5,495 nt of DNA. Source: Flavobacteriaceae bacterium. GTDB lineage: Bacteria > Bacteroidota > Bacteroidia > Flavobacteriales > Flavobacteriaceae. The position numbers were made by a program, and so were the translations under genes. The stretch's first letter is position 1, and every line of letters starts with the position of its first letter. The stretch lies in contig JABDQK010000179.1 in NCBI GenBank assembly GCA_013042255.1, positions 1 through 5,495 on the forward strand, in the 5' to 3' direction. The notes under the pieces were generated by a model. It was not told the origin of the DNA. It ran no database searches and worked only from the letters and a program-made list of their open reading frames with translations. Below, in pieces: positions 1 to 5,495 of this stretch.

Positions 1-488
1 TGTATCAGGGCCTGGCGTACATAAGATTTAAATGTGCCCAGTGGGACACCCATCAGCTTGTGTGCCTCACGATGGGTATATCCTTTAAAATATACCAGCT
101 CAATCACTTTCTGATGATGAGCCTCCATTTTTTTTATCACACCATTCAGGGTTTCATAATTATGACCCGACTCTTCCTGTTCTATATCATTATATACACC
201 CATATCCTCCTTTTGGATGAGGGGATCGGTTTTTCTCAAAGCATTTAGGGTTTTGTTCCTGGCAATCCTGTAGGCCCAGGTATAAAATTTACCCTTGTCA
301 GGATCAAATTGGTCTATTTTTTCCCAGATGGTGACAAATATTTCCTGAAGCAGATCTTCCGATAATTCTTTGTCACGACACATCCTTAATACTACGCCGT
401 AGAGCGCTCCCGAATATTTGTCATAAAGGGCATAGAGGGCATTCTTATCGCCGTTTTTAAGGCGATTTATCTGACTTGAGTCATCCAT
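1..488 (-). CDS. ECF-type RNA polymerase sigma factor (3' end cut by window edge)
   Basis: Group IV sigma factor that would direct core RNA polymerase to a small set of promoters. The 162 visible codons include most of the protein; only the extreme C-terminus lies outside. Sigma region 2 spans about residues 15-85: the LYDKYSGALYGVVLRMCRD segment, then SEDLLQEIFVTIWEK (43-57), and a W/Y-rich -10 recognition stretch (KFYTWAYRIARNKTLNALR, 67-85). A linker (86-115) leads to region 4 (about 116-160), whose helix-turn-helix ends in GVPLGTFKSYVRQAL. The region 4 motif resembles SigK-like ECF factors. I chose ATG at 488 because it gives the usual short ECF N-terminus, MDDSSQINRL. No clear Shine-Dalgarno sequence precedes it. 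Any anti-sigma gene would lie beyond the left edge. The family call is firm; the subgroup and regulon are inference. Confidence 0.93.
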   Translation of the reverse strand, partial: MDDSSQINRLKNGDKNALYALYDKYSGALYGVVLRMCRDKELSEDLLQEIFVTIWEKIDQFDPDKGKFYTWAYRIARNKTLNALRKTDPLIQKEDMGVYNDIEQEESGHNYETLNGVIKKMEAHHQKVIELVYFKGYTHREAHKLMGVPLGTFKSYVRQALI

Positions 489-607
489 AGCAAGTGTTAA
501 AGATATGATAAAAATCTGCTTTGCTCATCCATCTGTCAGCTGCCTGTGTAATTAATAATGAAGAGTGCACTAAAACTTTAATTATCATTAAAACTAAAAA
601 ACAAATC
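489..607. promoter_or_regulatory. Divergent intergenic region between sigma factor and fasciclin gene
   Basis: This 119-bp AT-rich stretch separates two divergently read genes, so it should hold both promoters. I could not find a convincing match to the Bacteroidota promoter (TTTG near -33, TAnnTTTG near -7) on either strand. The nearest minus-strand candidate is TATCTTTA just upstream of the sigma start, one base off the -7 motif and without a good partner. The last 40 bases before the fasciclin ATG are very rich in A and T, with a repeated TAAAACT at 571-577 and 589-595, as is common in Bacteroidota translation start regions. The role is inferred from gene orientation rather than from a recognised motif. 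Confidence 0.45.
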
Positions 608-1129
608 ATGAAAAAAGTAATTTTTATTCTTTCGACTGTTGCCCTTTTGTTAGGTTCAACTAAAGCAAATGCTCAGAACAATTCACAGGACATCGTAGAT
701 ATCGCTGTATCTGTTGATGATTTTTCAACCCTGGTTACTGCTCTTAAAGCGGCAGATCTTGTAGGCGCCCTGCAGGGAGACGGACCTTTTACCGTTTTTG
801 CACCTGTAAATTCAGGGTTCGCAAAAATCGACGCGGATGCCTTGAATTCCTTGTTACAACCCGAAAACAAAGAAAAATTGGCTGCTATTCTTACCTACCA
901 TGTGGTATCGGGAAGAATTACTGCATCTGATGTAGTAAATGCCCTAAATAAGGGAAAAGGGAAAGCAGAACTCACTACGCTAAACGGAGGGAAGTTAACT
1001 GCTGTAAAAAAAGACAAAGGGATCTACCTGATGGATGCCAATGGAAATTACAGCATGATCACCAAAACTGATGTAATGGCTTCAAACGGAGTAATACATA
1101 TCATCGAAGACGTGGTTATGCCACAATAG
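608..1129 (+). CDS. Secreted fasciclin (FAS1) domain protein
   Basis: Small exported protein of 173 residues made of a signal peptide and one FAS1 domain, a fold linked to cell-surface adhesion and matrix interaction; its exact role here is unknown. The N-terminus MKKVIFILSTVALLLGSTKA is a classic Sec signal with likely cleavage after ANA (residue 22). It has no lipobox cysteine, so a periplasmic or released protein is expected rather than a lipoprotein. FAS1 landmarks are the H1 box FTVFAPVNSGF (61-71), the central TYHVVSGRITASDV (96-109) and the H2 box GVIHIIEDVVMP (161-172). The reading frame is open back to a TTG at 521, but that 29-residue extension would bury the signal peptide, so ATG at 608 is preferred. 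The gene is divergent from the ECF sigma gene, which may control it (inference), and ends at a strong terminator. Confidence 0.94.
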   Translation: MKKVIFILSTVALLLGSTKANAQNNSQDIVDIAVSVDDFSTLVTALKAADLVGALQGDGPFTVFAPVNSGFAKIDADALNSLLQPENKEKLAAILTYHVVSGRITASDVVNALNKGKGKAELTTLNGGKLTAVKKDKGIYLMDANGNYSMITKTDVMASNGVIHIIEDVVMPQ

Positions 1130-1147
1130 TTGGTTGGTTGGTTGTTG
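1129..1147. repeat. GTTG tetranucleotide tandem repeat
   Basis: Four uninterrupted GTTG units (1129-1144) plus a partial TTG directly follow the fasciclin stop codon; the G of the TAG stop is the first base of the repeat. Unit gain or loss would leave the stop codon intact, so a coding switch is not expected. No function is apparent. Confidence 0.6.
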
Positions 1148-1149
1148 AG

Positions 1150-1178
1150 AAAGAGCATCGCACTTGCGGTGCTTTTTC
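1150..1178 (+). terminator. Rho-independent terminator of the fasciclin gene, possibly bidirectional
   Basis: An 8-bp stem pairs AGCATCGC (1154-1161) with GCGGTGCT (1166-1173) around the loop ACTT, with a single G-T wobble. It is followed on the plus strand by TTTTT and then more T-rich sequence. The A-rich bases 1149-1153 can pair with the T-run and lengthen the stem. On the minus strand the hairpin is followed only by a weaker pyrimidine tract (CTCTTTCTC), so it may also stop the operon arriving from the right, which ends 14 bases away at 1192. Confidence 0.85.
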
Positions 1179-1191
1179 ATTTTACACCTGT

Positions 1192-2589
1192 TTACATGGG
1201 CCAAAAACTTACCAGGGAAGCAAATACCGTAAAGAAAAGAATGAATGGGATGACCAAATACCCCATAATATCCCGTGCCTGTATCTTAATTCCTGCGCCC
1301 ATAATTGGGATAACTAAGAGAAGAAAGAAGGGTTGCATCAAATTAGTAAGGCTTTCGCCATAGGCAACAGACATGGCCGCCCTTGATAACAGAGCTTCCA
1401 TTTCTTCCGGCGACAATGCTGCCCCGATTTCCTGGACTGCTGTAATTATACTTGGCCCTATAACCGCAAATTCTCCCCCTGCAGAAGGGATGGCAAAATT
1501 AACCACAGCTCCGGTTAAAAATGCAAAAAAAGGAATACTCTCCACTGTTGCTATAGAGGCCATCCATAATGCAAGTTTTTCACCTAAACCGGTGTAAATC
1601 ATAATTCCCATAATCCCTGCGTAAAAAGGATATTGGAAGAGGATTCCGGAAATATTCCCACTTGCCCTTTTCATAGCGATAACATAACGCATTGGAGTAC
1701 CGTGTAGGAGCAGGCCCAGCATCAGGAAGAGAAAAATCATGATGTTCAGATTGAGATCTAGTCCTTTGGAACTAAAATGTAAAAACAAATAGATCAGGCC
1801 CGGGATCGCAATGAGATATTGTAAAAGTCGGCTATTATTCAGGAAGTCAGAAAAGGCCTTATAAGGCAATTTCATGAGTCGGGCTTCCTCATGGATAGCC
1901 ACTGATTTTTGATCTGATTCCGATTCCATCATACCTTCGAGGGTTGGGTAATCTCCTGTTTTCGGCAGTAGAAGGCGCATAAGGAATGGGGCAATAATAA
2001 GAAATACTAACAATACAACCAGATTAAGAGACGACCCCAGAGTTGCACTAGTTGATATAGTGTCGTCTAGTACCCCGGCTTTAACAAGGAAGTTCTCCTG
2101 GGTATTCAATAGTAAAGGGATAGAACTGGAAAGGCCGCTTACCCAAATGATACTGGAGAAATACACGCAGGCAATCAGAAAAGGGTAGTGGATTCCTTTG
2201 ATCCGGAGGGCCAGTTCCCTGCCCAGAACAGCAGTTATGACTACCCAACCCCAACTTATTAAACTAAATAGTGCGCCTAAAATCACAATCAGAAAGTATA
2301 CTTGTTGAGGTTTCTTGATCTTCCTGGCCAGCAAGTCGATACCTCTGTGTACCATAGGTGAAAGAGCAATTGAATAACCTGTAATGACCAATAACACCAT
2401 CTGCATCCCGAATTCGAGCAAGATCCAGAATCCGTCATACCAGGAATTGATTACCTGAACAGGTGTAGCTTCTACCCATAATAGAGCAATTACAGATGTA
2501 ATTAAGGTAAGGATAAGTGCAAATACAAAAGCATCGGGCATAAACCTCTGGAAGATATCTGAAAATTTCTGTCCTATTTTCTGGATCAT
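1192..2589 (-). CDS. atoE: Short-chain fatty acid transporter, AtoE family
   Basis: Inner-membrane permease of 465 residues, close to the length of E. coli AtoE, which is associated with uptake of short-chain fatty acids such as acetoacetate or butyrate. The N-terminus has the family pattern: an amphipathic start, then FMPDAFVFALILTLIT (16-31) and the NSWYDGFWILLEFGMQMVLL segment (48-67). Conserved segments further on include HGTPMRYV (296-303), ILFQYPFYAGIMGIMIYTGLG (316-336), NFAIPSAGGEFAVIGPSI (364-381), MSVAYGESLTNLMQPFF (406-422) and RDIMGY (439-444). Many hydrophobic spans flank a charged cytoplasmic-looking loop at about 211-250. ATG at 2589 lies 7 bases after the hydrolase stop, preceded by an AAAAGAAAAA tract. 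This is the last gene of the operon. The family call is firm; the real substrate is not shown by sequence, and the gene symbol reflects homology only. Confidence 0.9.
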   Translation of the reverse strand: MIQKIGQKFSDIFQRFMPDAFVFALILTLITSVIALLWVEATPVQVINSWYDGFWILLEFGMQMVLLVITGYSIALSPMVHRGIDLLARKIKKPQQVYFLIVILGALFSLISWGWVVITAVLGRELALRIKGIHYPFLIACVYFSSIIWVSGLSSSIPLLLNTQENFLVKAGVLDDTISTSATLGSSLNLVVLLVFLIIAPFLMRLLLPKTGDYPTLEGMMESESDQKSVAIHEEARLMKLPYKAFSDFLNNSRLLQYLIAIPGLIYLFLHFSSKGLDLNLNIMIFLFLMLGLLLHGTPMRYVIAMKRASGNISGILFQYPFYAGIMGIMIYTGLGEKLALWMASIATVESIPFFAFLTGAVVNFAIPSAGGEFAVIGPSIITAVQEIGAALSPEEMEALLSRAAMSVAYGESLTNLMQPFFLLLVIPIMGAGIKIQARDIMGYLVIPFILFFTVFASLVSFWPM

Positions 2590-2596
2590 TTTTCTT

Positions 2597-3166
2597 TTAA
2601 TTTTTGCCCATTAACTCCAGCATATTTTTCGTGTTGAGTACTGTGGCAAATTCTTTATGAAGGTTTGCCAGAGTGATTTTATGAACAAGTGAGGCCTCAA
2701 ATTTTTCTCCCTCCGGGCCTAAAGTATCAAATGTAGCCGTAGCGTCGGATATAACAAAGGTGTTGTATCCAAAATTTCCGGCCATACGGGCTGTGGATGA
2801 AACACAATGAGAGGTAGTAAGACCCACCAGTACCACATCGGAAATTTGCATGTCCTTCAGCATCTTATGTAAGGGGGTATTTATAAAGGCACTATTACTA
2901 CTTTTTTCAAGAATAATTTCTCCTTTTATTGGTTTTGTAATCTCTTTAAATTCGTTTCCCGTCCTTTCTTTTGTAAGGGGGGAAGGAGGTGTTCCGTTAT
3001 GTTTGATATGGAATACAGGATAGTTTTGGACTCTCCAGTAGGCCAGGAGGATAGCTGCCTTCTCCTCGGCATCCGGGTTATTTCTGGCCCCTCCGTAATA
3101 ATCGAGTTCCTCTAATCCTTTTTGTATGTCGATCAGTATCAGGGCCGGTGGTTGCTTTCTTTTCAT
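2597..3166 (-). CDS. Isochorismatase-like cysteine hydrolase
   Basis: Cytoplasmic hydrolase of 189 residues in the isochorismatase/nicotinamidase superfamily. The expected catalytic triad is visible: Asp13 in LILIDIQKG, Lys88 in ILEKSSNSAF, and the nucleophile Cys121 in VGLTTSHCVSSTARMAGN. The D-x-H metal-binding motif of true nicotinamidases is not seen, so PncA activity is unlikely. The N-terminal RNNPDAEE pattern (28-35), HIKHNGTPPSPL (53-64) and the C-terminal LANLHKEFATV match a broad group usually annotated only as cysteine hydrolase; the substrate is probably a small amide or ester but is not known. The gene starts 8 bases after modC and ends 7 bases before atoE, so it is almost surely co-transcribed with both. 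No truncation or missing catalytic residue is seen. Confidence 0.9.
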   Translation of the reverse strand: MKRKQPPALILIDIQKGLEELDYYGGARNNPDAEEKAAILLAYWRVQNYPVFHIKHNGTPPSPLTKERTGNEFKEITKPIKGEIILEKSSNSAFINTPLHKMLKDMQISDVVLVGLTTSHCVSSTARMAGNFGYNTFVISDATATFDTLGPEGEKFEASLVHKITLANLHKEFATVLNTKNMLELMGKN

Positions 3167-3174
3167 CTCTATCT

Positions 3175-4068
3175 TTATTCAGATGCTGAATTACCCGAAA
3201 TCTTATAGATCACCGGATTAAATGCTTTTGATGCCACTACCACTTTATCTCCGGGGAGTATACCTTCTATTTCCGAAGGGTGGGCCACCACTTTTACAAT
3301 ATTATTTCCTATCAAAACGCTTATAATATAGATAACATCCTGCTGAATAAGATGCAAAACTGTGCCTGTAAACTGGAATTTGCCGCTAATATGTTTTTCC
3401 ATAAACAATTCTCCCGGCGGCCCCAACTGAGTAATACGCCCTTCCTTCATGATGGCAGTTGTATCAGAAAGTTTCATGATTTCGCCCAGATCGTGACTAA
3501 CCATGATGGTTGTCAACCCCAGTTTATTATGGGCATCCAGAATATGATCCTGCAGACTTAGCCGCATATCCGTATCCAGGGCAGCAAGGGGTTCATCTAA
3601 CAATAAAACATCAGGTTGCTGAACCAGGGCCCTGGCAAGGGCAACTCGCTGTTTCTGTCCTCCTGATAACGTATCTGGTTTTCGGTTCTCTAAGGCAGCA
3701 AGATCCATGACGTCTAAAAGATCAGCGATGATATTATCTGGCGCCGACTTGCTTTTTGCGAATTTCAGATTCTCAATGACAGTCATATTGGGAAACAGGG
3801 CATAATCCTGAAAAACATATCCAATATTTCTTTTTTGGGGGGGGAGATTGATTTTTTTCTCCGAGTCGAACCAGGTCCTGTCCTGAAAAGCAATATACCC
3901 CTTATCAGGAGGCAGTAAACCTGCTATACCTCTCAGCAGGGAAGTTTTACCTGATCCTGAAGGACCATAAAGCGTTAGCAGCGAGCCTTCTGCTATGGTA
4001 AGATCAGTATTCAAGGTGAATTCAGCTGTTCCGGCTCCCAGTTTTTTATGGATTCTTACTTCTACCAT
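3175..4068 (-). CDS. modC: Molybdate ABC transporter ATP-binding protein
   Basis: ATPase that drives molybdate import through ModB at the inner membrane; 297 residues. All ABC motifs are present in order: Walker A GPSGSGKTS (35-43, Lys41), Q-loop VFQDYALFP (85-93), signature LSGGQKQR (134-141), Walker B VLLLDEP (154-160, Glu159), D-loop ALD (163-165) and switch histidine MVSHD (His192). A C-terminal TOBE/Mop-like domain covers about 228-297 (GTVLHL through DKVVVASKAFNPVIY). It is shorter than E. coli ModC (about 350 residues), so the tail holds roughly one oxyanion-binding unit. ATG at 4068 overlaps the modB stop by 7 bases (ATGGTAG), which suggests coupled translation. Residues 75-80 are encoded over a run of eight C and six A bases, a possible slippage site. 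The molybdate assignment rests on the modA-mop-modB context; tungstate is possible. Confidence 0.93.
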   Translation of the reverse strand: MVEVRIHKKLGAGTAEFTLNTDLTIAEGSLLTLYGPSGSGKTSLLRGIAGLLPPDKGYIAFQDRTWFDSEKKINLPPQKRNIGYVFQDYALFPNMTVIENLKFAKSKSAPDNIIADLLDVMDLAALENRKPDTLSGGQKQRVALARALVQQPDVLLLDEPLAALDTDMRLSLQDHILDAHNKLGLTTIMVSHDLGEIMKLSDTTAIMKEGRITQLGPPGELFMEKHISGKFQFTGTVLHLIQQDVIYIISVLIGNNIVKVVAHPSEIEGILPGDKVVVASKAFNPVIYKISGNSASE

Positions 4069-4736
4069 TTCCAGAATCTTTTTAAATATCCTCCATTGAG
4101 AAGGTATACAAGTAGAAGCAGGGCAAAGGTTAATGCAAATAAAATTAAAGAATACCTGTTTGCAGCCACATAATTAAGAGATTCCACTTCATCGTAAATA
4201 GCGATTGAAGCCACTCTTGTCTCCCCTGGAATATTACCGCCAATCATTAGTACGACTCCAAATTCACCCACAGTATGCGCAAAGGCCAGAACAATTCCCG
4301 TTAAAAGTGATTTTCGGATATTGGGAAGCAACACCCTGAAAAGCTGTGTTCTTGCAGATTTTCCCATAGTGGCAGCAGCTTCCGAAAGAGAAGGTGGCAG
4401 GGATGTCAAACCTGCCTGTATGGGTTGCACCATAAAGGGGAGGCTATATATCACAGACGCCACAACAAGTCCGCCAAAGGAAAAAACGAGTTGTATTCCT
4501 AACCACTCATTGATCCATGAACCAAACGCATTATTAGGGCTGAATGCCAGGAGAAAATAAAAGCCTAAAACCGTAGGGGGAAGGACAAGTGGCATGCTTA
4601 CCAGAGTTTCTATTACAGGTTTTATGCGGGAGGTAGTTTTGCTGAGCCAGAAAGCAAGGGGAACAGAAACAACCAACAGGACCATTGTTGTAGTCATTGC
4701 AAGTTCAAATGTCAATCGCAAGGGTTCCCAGTTCAT
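4062..4736 (-). CDS. modB: Molybdate ABC transporter permease
   Basis: Inner-membrane channel subunit of the molybdate importer; 224 residues, the normal ModB length. About five hydrophobic segments are visible (roughly 10-31, 48-66, 83-103, 143-166, 196-214). The ModB-typical SMPLVLPPTVLGFYFLLAF (47-65) is present. The cytoplasmic EAA loop that docks with the ATPase is at 119-138 (EAAATMGKSARTQLFRVLLP), followed by HTVGEFGVVLMIGGNIPGET (154-173), a strong ModB signature. The ATG start overlaps the stop of the upstream Mop gene as ATGA, and the 3' end overlaps modC by 7 bases. No irregularity is seen. Molybdate versus tungstate specificity cannot be read from this subunit. Confidence 0.95.
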   Translation of the reverse strand: MNWEPLRLTFELAMTTTMVLLVVSVPLAFWLSKTTSRIKPVIETLVSMPLVLPPTVLGFYFLLAFSPNNAFGSWINEWLGIQLVFSFGGLVVASVIYSLPFMVQPIQAGLTSLPPSLSEAAATMGKSARTQLFRVLLPNIRKSLLTGIVLAFAHTVGEFGVVLMIGGNIPGETRVASIAIYDEVESLNYVAANRYSLILFALTFALLLLVYLLNGGYLKRFWKW

Positions 4737-5137
4737 TTTGGCGATAGCATTACTTCATTAAGTTTGATCATGGCAAGTACTTTTTTACCAGGCTCTATAC
4801 CCATATCTGAAAGGGCCTCCGTACTCACAATAGCACGGATGTTCCCGGGAAGACATTCTAAATCAACCCCGCTTAACAAAGTACCACTTTGCAGGGTCTG
4901 TACTTTACAGTCGATTTTATTCGCAAGACTAATTCCATTCGTCTTTTCCAGACCAATCACCACCTCAGTTTCCTTAAAAAGAATATTTACTTCCCGGTTT
5001 AATGCCAGATATTCAGCTGATTCAGGAGTATCGATTACAATGGTTTTCATCTCCAGATCACCTTCAAGTAACAAGGTAACCAGGGTGATCTGTCCTTCAA
5101 CCTGAAGGTTTTTTATATGCCCTGTTAGTCTATTCAC
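4733..5137 (-). CDS. Stand-alone double-Mop (TOBE) molybdate-binding protein
   Basis: Probable cytoplasmic molybdate/tungstate-binding protein of 134 residues, made of two tandem Mop-like units (about 2-62 and 69-132). Each unit carries the expected strand pattern and ends in a related motif: LFKETEVVIGL in the first and MIKLNEVMLSP in the second. The second unit has the classic GNIRAIVSTEALSDMGIEPG core (98-117); the first is more divergent. I chose GTG at 5137: it places the protein start at NRLTGHIKN, where Mop domains normally begin, and overlaps the modA stop by 8 bases, in line with the 4- and 7-base overlaps downstream. The frame is open to a TTG at 5197, but that adds 20 residues lying entirely over the modA coding sequence. 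Such proteins store, buffer or sense molybdate; which applies here is not shown. Confidence 0.85.
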   Translation of the reverse strand: MNRLTGHIKNLQVEGQITLVTLLLEGDLEMKTIVIDTPESAEYLALNREVNILFKETEVVIGLEKTNGISLANKIDCKVQTLQSGTLLSGVDLECLPGNIRAIVSTEALSDMGIEPGKKVLAMIKLNEVMLSPK

Positions 5138-5495
5138 GTACCGAATATCCAAAATTTTTAAGGATAGCCTGTCCTTCCTCACTAAAAAGATATTCAAAAA
5201 ATGTCCTGGCGCCTTCTTTAGAGGAATTTTGGTGGTTTATTAAAGCGATTACGTGTGGTAGTTTATCGTAAGCATCAGAATCTATTAGTATCCACTGGCC
5301 AACCTTACTTAATTCCGGACTTTTAACAATTGCGAGAGAGGTAAAACCCATCTCGGCGGCACCCGAAAGAATAAACTGGTTAGCCTGGGATACACTTTCC
5401 CCGTAAACCAACTTAGATGAAACCTTGTCATAAATCCCATAGTTATTCAATACCTGCAGGGCTGCTGCTCCAAAGGGAGCAATTTTCGGATTGGG
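5130..5495 (-). CDS. modA: Molybdate-binding periplasmic protein, C-terminal part (5' end outside window)
   Basis: Solute-binding component that captures molybdate in the periplasm and delivers it to ModB. Only the last 121 residues are in the window; the frame is open to the right edge, so the signal peptide and N-terminal lobe lie outside. A TTG at 5450 is internal, not a start, because the conserved ModA segment NPKIAPFGAAALQVL runs across it. Other ModA features are VYGESVSQANQFILSGAAEMGFTSLAIV (split around residues 29-57 of the visible part) and the C-terminal FFEYLFSEEGQAILKNFGY, typical of this family. The stop codon TAG at 5130-5132 sits inside the start of the next gene. It is the most upstream operon gene seen; the promoter is off-window. 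Confidence 0.92.
   Translation of the reverse strand, partial: PNPKIAPFGAAALQVLNNYGIYDKVSSKLVYGESVSQANQFILSGAAEMGFTSLAIVKSPELSKVGQWILIDSDAYDKLPHVIALINHQNSSKEGARTFFEYLFSEEGQAILKNFGYSVRE

Noticed and set aside
60..248. Plus-strand 62-residue open frame with hydrophobic stretches
   Set aside because: It lies wholly antisense to the ECF sigma coding sequence, which has clear conserved motifs.
529..534. CCATCT, close to the CCATCC -35 element recalled for mycobacterial SigK promoters
   Set aside because: No matching -10 element lies at the right distance downstream; a six-base near match in AT-rich DNA is not evidence.
520..556. TTTG at 520-523 with TAATTAAT at 549-556 as a Bacteroidota-type promoter for the fasciclin gene
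   Set aside because: The 25-base spacer is too long and the -7 element lacks the TTTG end.
1130..1363. Plus-strand open frame following the fasciclin stop
   Set aside because: It spans the terminator hairpin and then runs antisense to the 3' end of the atoE-like gene; the protein resembles nothing recognisable.
3831..3844. Programmed ribosomal frameshift signal at the C8/A6 run
   Set aside because: The zero frame reads CCC CCC CAA AAA AGA, so a canonical -1 slippery heptamer is not in register, and the zero-frame product is already a full-length ATPase.
5138..5197. 20-residue N-terminal extension of the Mop protein from TTG at 5197
   Set aside because: It overlaps modA by 68 bases, is not part of the Mop fold, and a GTG at 5137 fits both the domain start and the overlap pattern of the operon.

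Overview
The window looks like a piece of a Bacteroidota chromosome, most likely from the Flavobacteriia. The support is moderate codon AT-richness, A-rich start regions with no clear Shine-Dalgarno sequences, and the character of the encoded proteins. No database search was possible, so this assignment is an inference. All genes appear intact except the two cut by the window edges. There are no tRNA or rRNA genes, insertion sequences or CRISPR arrays.

Left part (1-1177): an ECF-type RNA polymerase sigma factor reads leftward off the window edge. It is divergent from a small secreted fasciclin-domain protein that reads rightward, and a 119-bp intergenic region must hold both promoters. The pairing recalls the actinobacterial SigK/RskA module, which controls fasciclin-domain proteins MPT70/MPT83. 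A strong hairpin with a T-run ends the fasciclin gene.

Right part (5495-1192, all on the minus strand): a compact operon of six genes. In transcription order these are modA (C-terminal part only), a stand-alone double-Mop molybdate-binding protein, modB, modC, an isochorismatase-like cysteine hydrolase, and an AtoE-type short-chain fatty acid transporter. The first four genes overlap by 8, 4 and 7 bases. The last two follow after gaps of 8 and 7 bases. All six are therefore probably co-transcribed and translationally coupled. They converge on the fasciclin gene and share its terminator region.

Function: ModA captures molybdate (or tungstate) in the periplasm, and ModB/ModC import it using ATP. 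The double-Mop protein and the TOBE-like tail of ModC probably bind or sense the oxyanion in the cytoplasm. Nothing in the sequence explains why a cysteine hydrolase and a carboxylate transporter are attached to this operon. That association is the least expected point in the window. No clearly new system is visible; the most interesting points are the operon extension and the sigma/fasciclin pairing.
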